From the NCBI GenBank assembly GCA_032622095.1, contig CP136062.1, forward strand, positions 202,333,959 to 202,397,958: DNA of 64,000 nucleotides, written 5' to 3'. Under the pieces are notes generated by a model, which was not told the DNA's origin, did no database searches, and was given only the letters and a program-made list of their open reading frames with translations. The stretch's first letter is position 1, and every line of letters starts with the position of its first letter. Below are positions 1-11,176 of the stretch, piece after piece. A program made the position numbers and the translations under genes. The stretch comes from Siphonodentalium dalli. Its lineage: Eukaryota > Mollusca > Scaphopoda > Gadilida > Siphonodentaliidae.

Positions 1-859
1 ACAAAGAAACAATAATTATAAGCCACCGACCGACCAACGTGACCATTTACACGTACCATCCCTTTGTCCCACAAAACATCCGCTAATCGGAGATTGAGCC
101 AGCGTAGCCATTGGTGTACGGCTCATGAGGAACTATGATCTATGCTTTTGAGACTGAGACAAAGCCCGCTAATAGAAAGAAAAAGATTAGTGAAAGACCA
201 AACGTTGCTCTTAACTTGGGGGTGAGGCACCCGCAACATCCCTGTCGCGACGTAGATCTAGCTGACCGATTCCCATGGGCGGAAGGGTGTTGCTTGACGA
301 CATATAACCAGTTGATAGACGGCGACACTTTTGGAATTAGTTCTCGCACCCAGACAGTGGGAGGGGTGGACGTTTGTTGTTGTTGAGAACCCTCGCGCCA
401 TCTGTATGCAATACATGACACGTCTGATTGAGAGAATGCGATTCATAGTATCGGTTTCAATACGTTCCCACCACGCCTAATAGCAACTGCTGTTATCATG
501 GGAGTATCTTCTGAGATCATTCATGCTTGTATGTGTGGGAAGTTGGATATCTATAAATACTCAAAAATATTTGAGAGATCTTTGCAACCTTATGCAATAA
601 GATTATCCGTCGATTAGTTCTCAGCCATCAACCATTATCTCTTGTGTGTATGTGTCAACACATATGTTCAGTCGTGTTTATATCAATACCTCAAACGTAC
701 ACATGGCTCTCTGTGTATTTTAAATGTCTGGAAATTTATACAACTGCATGCATGCGTAACTATGTTGCTGTGGATGAAAAATGTACATACAATCTACATG
801 TATAGACATACATACATGTGTGGTAGCGAACACATTGTTGGCTTTGGACTTACTGGTCG
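1..859. other. Non-coding stretch, nothing recognised
   Basis: No gene or repeat family is recognised. Short open frames exist (an 83-codon frame at 135-386 on the plus strand and overlapping frames on the minus strand), but both strands are open over the same bases. The peptides show no known motif, signal peptide or domain, so these are most likely chance frames. Confidence 0.5.
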
Positions 860-1265
860 GAACACTGAGAAACAACATTAGTGACAATGACTAACATGTT
901 CTTAGTCATCAGCTAAGTTAGTTTTCTTACTAAGTTGAAATTGATAAGACTAACTTAGTTCTTAGTCAACCCAATCCTTCTCAGAATGACTAAGTTTAAA
1001 TTGATACCACTAACTTACTTCTTAGTCAAGTAAATAGTAGTCAACTTTTTCAATTCACGCGATTTGTTTGTTCGAGGAAGAATCATGCAGTTCTATAACA
1101 AATCCGTCACTAAGAAGACCAATATGTATGCACACTTTTCTGCAAGTATATCTGGTGAATATGACTAACTTAGGATTAGTCACAAGCATTTTGGAGTCAC
1201 TTTGAATAACTCACTCCTTTCGTCGAGTCACTATGTGACTAACTTTCGCCTTAGTCATAATGGCG
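860..1265. repeat. Cluster of TGACTAAG / CTTAGTCA motifs, left block
   Basis: The short motif TGACTAA(G) and its reverse complement recur about a dozen times here, at irregular spacing and in both orientations, often as close inverted pairs. The same motif returns at 2046-2245, and element A1 (1503-1872) lies between. It could be a degenerate MITE with many sub-terminal motifs, a decayed minisatellite, or a group of binding sites; TGACTAA resembles a variant AP-1 or bZIP site. The function is unknown; the motif enrichment is read directly from the sequence. Confidence 0.55.
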
Positions 1266-1502
1266 GTATTACACGAAGAATAACTAATTTCAATAGTGCC
1301 TTAAATGATGCTTAATATTCATTGATAAATCTTAAATTTCCATTTCATCGCAATTACATTAGATCTATAATTGAACGATTATGGTGGAAGAATATAATGG
1401 CATATATATAAGAAATTCACTCCCACACCAAAGGCTACACATTATTTGGATAAATGGTTCTTATATCATAGACACCACAAACATCTCGGGAAAATTACCT
1501 AG

Positions 1503-1872
1503 TTAACCCTTTACCCAACAGAAGGGCCATTTGCCAATGCATTCTCTTATATATGCGAGTCGACCATAGGTCGCCTCGCATATATAAGAGAATGCATTGG
1601 CTTAACACATTAAAAATTATAAAATTGTTAAAGAATGTAAGAAAAAAATGGTCAATGCATTCTCTTATATATGCGAGGCGACCTATGGTCGACTCGCATA
1701 TATAAGAGAATGCATTGGCACAGGGCATAACTGTAACTATCACAATGTGGTCAAGGAGCCGGTTCCAATGATACCCATATTTGTATGGTTCTATTGAGAC
1801 AGACCGAAGATATTTTATGCTGTTGAAGCTTTATTTGGCCGGTTTTGGCCGGTTTGTTGGGTAAAGGGTTAA
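1503..1872 (+). mobile_element. Element A1: TTAA-flanked MITE with two 67-bp palindromes
   Basis: Complete copy of family A. It is bounded by TTAA on both sides, and its terminal inverted repeats read TTAACCCTTTACCCAACA on the left and the complement on the right. Inside lie two near-perfect 67-bp hairpins at 1534-1600 and 1652-1718, each with arms of CCAATGCATTCTC...CTCGC type and an ATA loop; the second is the reverse complement of the first. They are joined by an AT-rich linker containing TTAAAGAATGTAAG. The right third (1719-1872) is a unique sequence ending in GGCCGGTTTTGGCCGG. The TTAA target and the CCC-starting ends are typical of piggyBac-type non-autonomous elements. There is no coding capacity. 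It is inserted between two blocks of TGACTAAG motifs. Confidence 0.88.
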
Positions 1873-2045
1873 ACAGACCTATACCACAAACTATTGTTAT
1901 AACTCTCAAGAGACCAGTATTGGAATCTGTGTTTTAGAGAAGTTATCGAAAGCTTGTCCATTCAACTCTGTCTCTGATTCTGGATAATATATCATCTGGT
2001 TGGCTATTGAAATTATTTGCACAAAACTGCCACCAAATTACATTC

Positions 2046-2245
2046 TCATCTTCCCAATGACTAAGAAAAGTTTGTCATTATGACCCAATAAATATAGTAT
2101 ATTAGTCATTGTGACTAAGATACGAATTAGTCATCATGACTAAGATTGTAAATTCGTCAGAATGAACAAGAGAAGTTAGCTGAGTTACGGACACATATCT
2201 GACTAATCAATCTTAGTCATAATGACTAAGTTTTTTCTCAGTGAG
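2046..2245. repeat. Cluster of TGACTAAG / CTTAGTCA motifs, right block
   Basis: About eight copies of TGACTAAG, or its complement, fall within 200 bases, several as back-to-back inverted pairs such as those around 2105-2150 and 2213-2230. This looks like the continuation of the block at 860-1265 on the far side of element A1, so A1 and its surroundings (1266-2045) probably interrupt or lie inside one older repeat. Confidence 0.5.
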
Positions 2246-2605
2246 CGCACTGCACGAAGTAGTGTTTGGTGACATTCCAACCTTTGTGATCTGTCCATCC
2301 CTACGAATGGCTGAATGGAAATTCATAAGGTTCTGTCTTTTGTTTCGGTCCCAACAACGAAGGACAGACAACTGCAATGTTTGATTTTGGAACTGATTGT
2401 CCTCTAATGGCTGCTATAGAGTGAAATGACTCCAATGTAATGAATGTATTTGATCTTCTAGATTGGACGTTTTAACGTTTGTTTCAAAATCGCCGACTGT
2501 TGCACATAATCCTCGTGTGTGTCGCTTTCAAAATGTCACTAGTGGAGATAATCAGCTGCAGTGACAAGTTTTGCATTAACAGTATAATCGCTACGTTCTC
2601 ATATT

Positions 2606-3013
2606 TTAACCCTTTACCCAACAGAAGGGCCATGTGCCAATGCATTATCTTATATATGCGAGTCGACCATAGGTCGCCTCGCGCGCATATATAAGAGAAT
2701 GCATTGGCTTAACACATTAAAAATTATAAAATTGTTAAAGAATGTAAGAAAAAATGGTAAAAAGTGTTAAAAAAAGATTTTTTTAAAGCCAATGCATTCT
2801 CTTATATATGCGAGGCGACCTATGGTCGACTCGCATATATAAGAGAATGCATTGGCACAGGGCATAACTGTAACTATCACAATGTGGTCAAGGAGCCGGT
2901 TCCAATGATACCCATATTTGTATGGTTCTATATATTGAGACAGACCGAAGATATTTTAGGCTGTTGAAGCTTTATTTGGCCGGTTTTGGCCGGTTTGTTG
3001 GGTAAAGGGTTAA
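2606..3013 (+). mobile_element. Element A2: TTAA-flanked palindromic MITE
   Basis: Complete family A copy with TTAA at both ends, the same CCCTTTACCCAACA termini, two 67-bp-type palindromes and the same right-hand unique segment as A1. The first palindrome has an inserted CGCG near its apex, and its left arm has one substitution (ATTATC for ATTCTC), so this copy is slightly older or damaged. The linker is longer than in A1 and ends in a T-rich run. Open frames across it are shadows of the palindromes. Confidence 0.88.
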
Positions 3014-3925
3014 TGGCAATTTTCTCCTGTATCCAAGGAGTTGTAATTTACGACTTGGCGTTACTAAAAACAGCACAGACGCAGGGCGTATACTTAATTT
3101 ACCGACGCGTTTAAATAAATATTCTACCAAATCGGTTTCCCCAGATGGTCCCGTCTCCTGTTTTCTTGCTCAAAGATTTATTTATAGACGAGGCATGTGG
3201 ATACATTTGTCAAATGTCGGCACCGCCATAAAATTACGTCTTCGACATATTTGAGGTGTGTCCCGACATTCTCACCATTCATCGGATGGGTTTCTGAGCT
3301 ATTTACGTCCTCTGGGGAGGACACCTTTGTTGTTTGTATTGCGGAACTACCCTCTTTTCAATTCATTTTTGCAATAAGCTCCACTATGAGTTACGTGTTT
3401 GGCGTGTTTTGTTTTTTAATCTCGCCCACGTCTCAAAGAGGTTTATCATAAAAAACGAGGAGAAATTTACTAAAATTAGCAACATTGGGTACAATGTCTG
3501 ATTTTAAAGCTGGGAAACTAATTAAAACGTCAAGACCCACTGCCCACGATGTTGCTTCACCCGAACAAGTATATAGACTGCTCTTGTGTAGTTCCCTAGA
3601 ATGCTCAGGCTTACGTTCTGTGTGTGGGACTTTATACAAAGTAGAAGTCAGTGCAATTCAGAAATTAGATCAGAATGTTATTAAAGTTATTAGCCGACCA
3701 CGACTGAAACGATAAGGAGACATAGGCTACCCGGCCTGAAAATGAGTGAGACCAATGTTTTGTAAAGTTATACTTTCGATAGGATTCTTTTCCTCGGAGG
3801 TGAGTGGTTCTAGACAAATCTTCCATGTTTTGCACTTAAATTGATACGAAATTGTGTTTTGATGGATGGATAATATAGGTCGACGAATACACGAAACCGA
3901 TCTACATGCTTTTTATACTATGAAA
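3014..3925. other. Non-coding stretch with weak open frames
   Basis: Three short open frames occur (3197-3451 plus, 3485-3715 plus, 3433-3639 minus), none with a recognisable domain, and two of them oppose each other. There is no supported gene, promoter or repeat. An exon of a host gene cannot be excluded, but nothing in the sequence argues for one. Confidence 0.4.
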
Positions 3926-4161
3926 TATCTTGCCAAAGTCATTGCAATTTCCAGTTATTTACACGCTGAATGTACCAGTTATTCTGCTATTTTCTGTTCC
4001 GTGCCGAGCAAATGTCTGTTTTTTTTGTTTGGGACCCAAACATCGTGTTCAAAGTTTTTGTTATGACTTCAATCCGTCTTTCTGAGACATGATACTCGTA
4101 GAAAGGTAGTTCAAGTATTTATCGACCTATTTTGATACCGGGACAATTTTAAAAGCGAATA
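3926..4161 (+). repeat. Dispersed repeat family E, copy 1
   Basis: This segment is related along its length to 35752-36072 and 54078-54410. All share a GTTTGGGACCC-type block, then a TATGACTTCAAT.CGTCTTTCTG block and a final GTATTTATCGACCTATTT block. The copies are diverged, in the same orientation, and contain no long frame. The class is unknown; it may be an old DNA transposon or a LINE 3' tail. Confidence 0.6.
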
Positions 4162-4218
4162 TCTATATATATATAAAAGAGTATATGATCTGTCTGTTGT
4201 CTGTTCGGTGTTTTCTCC

Positions 4219-4293
4219 CAAGCCCATATACACCGATTTCAACCAAGCCCATATACACCGATTTCAACCAAGCCCATATACACCGATTTCAAC
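4219..4293 (+). repeat. Three tandem copies of a 25-bp unit
   Basis: The unit CAAGCCCATATACACCGATT followed by TCAAC is repeated three times without change. The preceding CTGTCTGTTGTCTGTTCGG and the following AATTTGGTGAGG look like parts of a wider dispersed non-coding repeat, so this is probably a local expansion within it. Confidence 0.85.
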
Positions 4294-4404
4294 CAAATTT
4301 GGTGAGGTGACTCGAGGTACCCTGGCGGAGGTTATATCGGCGTTAGTTTTAATTTTTTTTTTTTTTAAACTATTTAATTAAATAAATAAAAAAACAACAC
4401 ACAA

Positions 4405-4560
4405 AAATAAGCTCACTGTGGGCCTATTTCAGAACTAAATAAATGTGAATATTTACGTTCAATATGAACCAATTTGAAGACCAGATGTACGCTTTTTATA
4501 CATTGTGTTTTAATTGTGGTCCGCGCCATCCAACAAAATAACGGCAGCCGCCATTAAATT
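4405..4560. repeat. Dispersed repeat family N, fragment N6
   Basis: It contains the family N signature blocks: GGGCCTATTTCAGAA, then CAATATGAACC, then a CGCGCCATCCAACAAAATAACG block. The same blocks appear around 15800-16050, 17035-18440, 49100-49300, 57365-57760 and 59367-60070. This copy is the most diverged. No protein is encoded. Confidence 0.5.
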
Positions 4561-6824
4561 ACGTTGGCTTTGATTGACCTTTGATTGACCTTTTATGGCT
4601 GTTTTGTTCACTCTTCTATGTTCTTCTCCTGCTATACTGGTCAGTATTAAAATGCATTTTTTTCAAAAACTATTCGGTTATGATTTCAAAGACATGGATA
4701 GCTGTTTTCTTCCCATTTCGGGAATAAACTAACAATGAATGGTCTTTATTCTTCTGTAGCATACATAGTCCCCATACAAGTATTTACTACGGGCGAGTAT
4801 AGCATGGCCATATTATAAGTTCAATGCTTTACAGAAGGAAAGCCACGAACTATGAACAGAACAAGAAATGTTATTGCCATAAGAGACCTTTGGTCACTTG
4901 AATATGGGTTTGGTCGCTGAAAATATATGTAAATGCTGATTTAGTAGCATCTTGTTCTTTGGGCAGTGACGCTTTAACACAGCGTGCCATTTCCCATAAG
5001 TTATGCCCCTTGCCCTTGGGTGACTCGAGCACCACAAGCAGCGCCTTGGGAGAAAACCCATTTTCCCTATCACCGCGAAAAGCATTTGACATTATCAGCT
5101 ATCGTAGATATCGAGATGCTATCATTTTCATCTGTGCATGTCGGGACTTTTCCGATTAATTGATGTTGTCTGGGTTATAAGGGCAGCGGGCCAGACGGTT
5201 CCTCTGGCGGATAACATGCTTCTGTTTACTAACAGTCTCTCGTGATCCCAGCCAACAGCAAAAACTACGCTACTCACGCCTGTCGTAAACAGGTTTAGAT
5301 GAGGATTATTTGATTGACATGAGCATTTGGTGCTCACATCTATAGAAACCACACACCTGTTGATTGTTTTGGAATAGGTGGTAATGATGTTTCACCATGC
5401 AACCGGGGAAGGATTAGCCGTGGGATTGTAACCGTTTACATCCTCGGGTGGTCAGATTCTCGGTCACATCACCCGGAACACGCGCGATGGTCAACTCAAG
5501 AAATATCCAAATAATAATGACTATCATAACAATTAACATTCCGTTGCCAGGTTGTACGCATCGTCCTTATAGTCTGGAGACTAGAGACCACAAGTACCAT
5601 CGCACGTGTATGCTGTAAACGCTTTACTGCAAAAATATGGCATTCAAGCGCATTTCAACGGGTGAATTGCAAAAAAAAGAGTCACTTATATATTTATGGT
5701 GACAGGTGTTAATGAATGACAGGTTCATATATAAGTGGGTATGATAAGAATATTCGACCAATATATGTTGCCAAAATACTTCACCGTTAAGGTAGCATCC
5801 TCGTGAAATAGTTTAACACTGATATACATTGTAATTATTCTCTATCAAGAAACATACCCTCGCAATAATATGAATGGTATAAATAAAAAAAATTAAACGT
5901 GTATTCATTTGGAGTGTGATAAAGATGCAACTACGATATGGTTTGATGTTGGTTTCTTTATATTTTCTGTTCTTCTTGAAACATGTCACCTAATTTCGAC
6001 GTATGAAGCACATTGAAATACAGACGTTCCTATGGTACTTCACTCAGTTTTGAATAAATATAAGTGTGGCATGTTGTCTTTTGACGTTCCAATGAAAAGA
6101 TAGTCGGGTTGAAAAATAGAACACGTGGATCCACCTTAATAATGAAGGATAACAAGAATAAACTTGCACGGCAAGTGAATAACCACTTACCCCTAATATC
6201 TATTAAGTGGGCAAGGTGCAACCGCCCACAAATGTCGTGCGATGTTACAGACAGAACACGTTTTTCTTATAAAACTCACTTATATAGAATCCACTCAAGA
6301 GATTTTGAGCTCTTCGAACTTTATTGTCTGGGGGAAATACTCGAGGAATGTGGTTAATAATGGTGAATGAACAGGGAAATTCACCCCAATCCTCACGTAT
6401 ATACGTCAGCCCGTGATCTTCAGTTGTGTGGCACTCAAAATTCCATGACACCATTACTTTGGATAGCTTCCGCTCAAATTTCTGTAAATGTTGTGGAATT
6501 TTTGGATTTCGTCAATCTACCGTGATGTTGGCTACAACACGCGGCGCCAACTGATTTTTTCCCGGAATTATTTCATATGCGCGAGCTACTAGGAGTCTTA
6601 TTTTCGTAACAGGTTTGTGAAACGGAATTAGAAATTCATACTAAAAACTGATATATTACCATATTTTGGCTAAAATTTGCTCAACTTAAATATCTAAATA
6701 CATCTGCAGCATTTGGACGGCATTCCGTAGAATAAGTGTCTGGTTATAGTTGAGTTGAGGAGGCTTCAATCAAACTAGTATCGGCAGCAGATAAGTATTA
6801 GCCATGTTTAGAACTCAATGGGCC
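4561..6824. other. Non-coding stretch, nothing recognised
   Basis: About 2.3 kb without a recognisable gene or repeat. Opposing short frames around 4871-5352 and 6030-6454 have no domain signature and overlap each other on both strands. Confidence 0.45.
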
Positions 6825-7056
6825 ATATTCACCAGCCGGGTTTATTTTATATTTTATATGTGGCTCATATCATAGAGGGTTACCGACCACGGTATCGGCG
6901 GCCCTATAGCTATAGTTCTGATTTAGCGACACGCATGCCTGCTCGCTTTGACTGGACAGTTACCGCGACACACGTTGGATAGATACCCTGGGTGGTTGTA
7001 TAGTCTCACGCGATATAGATCGCCTGGACTATATATTATAAACCGACTGGTGAATA
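6825..7056. mobile_element. Small inverted-repeat element with ATATTCACCAG ends
   Basis: The ends are inverted copies of each other: ATATTCACCAGCCGGGTTTA on the left, and the complement of ATATTCACCAGTCGGTTTAT on the right. Just outside the right end, at 7070-7130, a GTATATATATAGTCCAGG block repeats material from inside the element. The size (232 bp), inverted ends and lack of coding fit a MITE. The target duplication is not clear. Confidence 0.5.
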
Positions 7057-7255
7057 TATTCAACAGTCAATTGTATATATATAGTCCAGGTGGTTTATCG
7101 CGATTTATATAAGATTGTGATCGCGGTAAATAATAAAGAACTATCTCTATTAAAATCTTTTGTACTGTTTTCAAAGTAAAACTATGGATGATTTTGTGGA
7201 TTTCGCCATGCCTGTGACACACGATTAATGGTGCACTGTTAAAACAATCCGTTAT

Positions 7256-7485
7256 CATACTGTACAAAGTTCCGGAAAATCGCTGCCGTCATTATGCACC
7301 GTATATATATAAGGGTTACGGAACATTGCACCATTTTATTTCGGCCATTTGTTCTGTTCGGCTATGCATGGGACAAAGTTCTATATTCAAATGGGACATA
7401 GAATCGTAACAAAACTGTTAAATATTCCCCTCAACTTTACGGGACTATGTGCCGGCAGCAATTTTCCGGAACTTTGTACCGTATG
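7256..7485. mobile_element. Small inverted-repeat element with GTACAAAGTTCC ends
   Basis: Terminal inverted repeats of about 27 bp: GTACAAAGTTCCGGAAAATC on the left matches the complement of the right end at 7453-7480, continuing into GCTGCCG. The flanks CATAC and GTATG extend the symmetry. The 230-bp size and absence of coding fit a Tc1/mariner-like or other MITE; the superfamily is uncertain. Confidence 0.62.
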
Positions 7486-7831
7486 AGAACGGAATGTTTT
7501 TAACATTGTGGTTGCAAATATTTTTTTCAATTTTTTGTTACCTGGTAAGCTGAAAATTTGCTCAGGACATTTTGAGTAATTTCGTGTCAAATTGGACCGT
7601 GCAGCTTTAAACATCGCGATTGAAACCAATTCATCTCAATGTCTGTCTTCGTAAATTGTATTATCTCCCATATTCTAATGTGCGTACAGTGACCAATGAT
7701 ACATCTGAGATTTGTTCCGTTCAAATGCACCGAGTTGTACATTCATGTCTTGTATCAGCATACTCAGCCCAGTGGGCTCACAGAGTCAACATACCGGTTA
7801 TCGACATTGACAACACGCACTAACCTCGCAC

Positions 7832-8059
7832 TTAACCCTTTCTTTGCCCAATGGATATTACCATCAGTTATTAAAGTATACATTGGGGTGATATATTAAT
7901 CATCTGTAGGGATGTTCAGGAATATGAAATATAAGGTAGACAACAAATAGACGAGCAAATAATATAAATGCAGTTTTATTTATAAGTTTGTTAAACTTAT
8001 CTGAATATTTTCCAAAGGAACTATACTCATCAAAGAGTATTTAGTAGGGGAACGGTTAA
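7832..8059 (+). mobile_element. Element F1: TTAA-flanked MITE
   Basis: Family F copy with TTAA at both edges. The left end is TTAACCCTTTCTTTGCCCA and the right end is the complement of a TTAACC-starting repeat containing ACTAAATACTC. It shares with F2, F7 and F8 the blocks CAGTTAT...GTATACATTGGG, TAGACAACAAATAGACGAG, a poorly conserved centre and GAGTATTTAGTA. There is no coding capacity. TTAA plus CCCTTT ends suggest mobilisation by a piggyBac-type transposase. Confidence 0.72.
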
Positions 8060-8481
8060 AGATATTGTTTGCCGCGCTTTTGATATTCTCTCGCCGAAGA
8101 ATATATTGGAAGAAAATATAATTTCGCCGTGTCTGATACACATCTGTTTACTTGGGATTGCCAAACCGGATTAACTATGGTTAGTTCTGAAGAGATCGAT
8201 TTCGTCGCGACGAACAATATCGCACGTAGTATAACCGTAGGGCTATATACCAGAGACGTAGCTGGAGTTGTTTTGTTTCGGGGTGGCGAATTTCCAACTG
8301 TATATTTCAACAATCACTTTAATCAAGTCAACTCTATAGTAGATTTAATTTCTCGTTAAATTTGGTTTAACTTTTTATTCAACAAGTACCACTGCCAAAT
8401 TTGTCGCGTTTATAAACGTTGTATACGACCATTTTAAACACGGCGTATTATGGTTTTGGTCCGTCCGCCCGTCTGTTCATA
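8060..8481. other. Non-coding stretch with overlapping short frames
   Basis: Frames at 8056-8313 (minus) and 8129-8359 (plus) overlap almost completely on opposite strands, and neither shows a domain. No gene is supported. Confidence 0.4.
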
Positions 8482-9060
8482 TTTAGTTTCCAAGTGATAA
8501 CTTCAGTGCTGAACTAAATGGCATGAAATTTTGCATGTAGGTTCACTACCACCACACAATACGGGTCTTGTTGGATTTTGGGATCTAGCAGCCCTTTTCT
8601 GTCAGAGTTATGACCGTTTTGGGCTCAGTTTTCGTTTCCGGTCGTTAACTTTAGTTTATGCTATATAACTGCATGGAATGTAATTTGATATGCAAGTTTA
8701 TAACCATAAAATACTATCATGTTCGATTTTTGGTTCCGTCAGCTCATGTTTTCGACTTGGAGATACCCAATCGGGTTTTCCTGGTTTCCGGTTGATAACT
8801 CCAGTTAAAATTGACCGAATGGAATGAGCATTGCTGTGCATATTTGAAAACATAAGGCACAGGTCATCGGTTTCAGTTCGTTCGCCGATTTTGCCAAGAG
8901 TTACATACCTTTTTCGACGTTGACATTCATATTTTCTTGATTTCCAATTGATATCACCGGAGTTAGGGTTGGGTGATCAACACCAAACTTGTTCTGTGAC
9001 TGAATTGGCTCACATTACAAACTTTGCTTGAATCGGCGATTTGTCCAATGGCCGACACAG
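8482..9060 (+). repeat. Degenerate tandem of about four 152-bp monomers
   Basis: A TTTCCRRKTGATAACT-like block recurs at about 8482, 8633, 8788 and 8939, a period of 151-155 bp. Each is followed by a GAATGGYATGAAATTTTGC-like block and a CATATAACC-like block. The monomers are strongly diverged. A GTCCGTCCGCCCGTCTGTTC run precedes the array. This layout is common in dispersed non-coding repeats of marine invertebrates; no protein is encoded. Confidence 0.6.
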
Positions 9061-9977
9061 CTTAGAATTTTGTCCAGAAGAATTCTGGGTAACGTTGAAT
9101 ATTGTATAAAAGGTCTATGTGCCAATAAGGCATGCCAATAGACACACACATGAAACCATGCCACCTATGTGCAGTTTGGTCGGTATTTGGCAGTATAAGT
9201 ACTTACGCACTTGCGCCTGGTGCTAGCCTGGCTCTACTTCAGAACCAGCATTATATTCTGGAAGTAACGAACGTCTTGGGATCGAACGTTCCGAGATCTC
9301 GCTCTTGGCGAGAGTGAGCTTAGTGAAGAGAAGGTTTCGGTAGTTCAAACGAACCAATATCGTAGTACAAACAAAATGATTAATTTATTTTACTCCGCTG
9401 CGGCAGCGCTTGTATCAATAAAATCATGAACTTCAAAAAAATTACCCTGGGATCTTATAGCGCCGGAGTACGTGCGCGTAAATATGGCCGATCGATAGTT
9501 TCCGGGGGGACGAGCTCCGATTGGTCGACTGCGCAGAAGCACAGACACACGGAGTACTCACAACGTCTTTATAAGGAAGATTGTATTAATTTGGTTGTTA
9601 TGTCTGAAAGTCTTACTACGAGTCTGTACTCATAGTGACTTTAGTGAGAGTAGCGTATCATGCGACTCTGTGATATTGGCCAGACGTTACGTCATTACCG
9701 CGACTTCTATCTTGGATTGAGATGTTGCATGCGGCAGTGTTGTTTCGCCTAGCAGGTATTTATCTAGTAGTTTCTCATATCCCCACCTGTTACTTCTAAA
9801 CGCAATGAACTTTTCTCATGCGTTAACCCATTCGCTACTGAACAGATTCTTCTAGTTAGTTATAAATAGAATATATCGGAATAAGCTATGCTCCATTTGC
9901 TACGTTAATAAGATAACATAAGCAGACGATGGTAGAGAAACACACCATGACTTTCTTTAGTTCCTTTGTTGGTTATG
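9061..9977. other. Non-coding stretch, nothing recognised
   Basis: It contains two short plus-strand frames (9132-9317 and 9426-9635) with no domain. A GAGATCTCGCTCTTGGCGAGAG segment near 9292 could form a small hairpin. No gene is supported. Confidence 0.4.
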
Positions 9978-10281
9978 TTAACCCTTGATTTTATAATGGA
10001 TTATATCCATCAGTTATACAAAATATACATTGAAATCGTCTTTCTTCTATTCAACTGGGGTGGGGGGGGCGAACCATAATAAGACGACAGCAAATTCAAG
10101 TACAGACGAATTCATTTCATGAAAGCAGACGAAAGATAATACAAATACAGATGGGGTCCTATCTATTCGAAATGCTCAGATAATAAGTTCAACAACATTG
10201 GTCGTTTGTTAAAGTTGTTATTGAATATGTCCAAAGGTATGAAACTACTTAACAATGAATATTTAGTAAAGAAATGGTTAA
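9978..10281 (+). mobile_element. Element F2: TTAA-flanked MITE
   Basis: Complete family F copy. TTAA is present at both ends, and the right end (ATTTAGTAAAGAAATGGTTA plus A) matches the family right terminus well. The left end TTAACCCTTGATTTTATAAT is diverged. The interior carries GACGACAGCAAATTCAAGTAC and an inverted pair formed by AGATAATAAGTTCAACA and TTTGTTAAAGTTGTTATTGA, so the centre can fold. It is about 75 bp longer than F1, partly through a G-run near 10063. Confidence 0.72.
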
Positions 10282-10583
10282 TATTACTTCGATATTTTAA
10301 ACTTATTCGCGTAATCAACATATGCAAAACGCTCAGTGTCTTATATCTAAGAAAACACCGATCCTGTACGTCGCGTGGTGGTGTCCCAAGTCACCAAGGA
10401 GCAGACTCGGTTAAGTATTGAAGTACTTTTGGTTTAATGACAGTTATGAACAATGTGAGGACATTTGCACCTAATGTCCTTAATTGATTTAGGCATTAAA
10501 CACTGGCATGAAACAAAGCATGGACATAATGAACGTCCTCAACAATTTACAATTGGGATTCTCACGTTACGTAGTCGCACTCC

Positions 10584-11176
10584 CAGGGTCTGCGCTGGAC
10601 CGAAATTTACTCTCAGTGCCAAATAATTTGTCAAATGAAAATATTATTTGCCAAATGAAAATATTATTTGCCAAATTATTTTTGCATTTGCCAAATGCTA
10701 TCTCTGATAGTACCATTTTCTGCAACCTTCAGTCTTATGTTTCGACACTCGCGGTTTTAACGACTTTTTTTTATTATCGATAGAAAAGAAGTAAGTCGTT
10801 TATAATATAACAATAAGCCAATCGCCGAACAATACAATGACAGAAGGGTTGCTTCATCAGAAGGCACATCACAGGTGGATTAGCTATACAAACACCACCA
10901 CCACCACCACAGTAATACTATGATCACTTCAACCGTCGGTACTAATGCTATGAGATTATCTGCATCTTAATTGAGGTGTTAACTTTCCTAAACCATATAA
11001 AACGTCACTAATATAATTATGGTGTAAGAGTTTCCTGAAACTAATGGTATTGATTGACCAATATTGCTCAACTTTCTTGAGGAATTAAAAAGTGACTTGC
11101 CAAATGAAAATATTTTTTGCCAAAAGTGAATTATTTTTGCCATTGGCAAATTTGGCAAGAGGCAGCGCGAACCCTG
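10584..11176. mobile_element. hAT-type MITE with 8-bp target duplication
   Basis: The ends are inverted: CAGGGTCTGCGCTGGACC on the left and GGCAGCGCGAACCCTG on the right. The flanking 8-mers are CGCACTCC (10576-10583) and CCCACTCC (11177-11184), matching at seven of eight positions. CAGGG termini with an 8-bp duplication are the hallmark of the hAT superfamily. Sub-terminal sequence on both sides is built of TTTGCCAAATGAAAATATT-type repeats (10620-10695 and 11095-11160). At 593 bp with no transposase frame, it must be non-autonomous. Confidence 0.82.

Noticed and set aside
1503-1872. CRISPR-like array from regularly repeated palindromes
   Set aside because: The repeats are two per element in inverted order, inside TTAA-bounded transposons scattered over the window; there are no spacers or cas genes, and the setting is eukaryotic.
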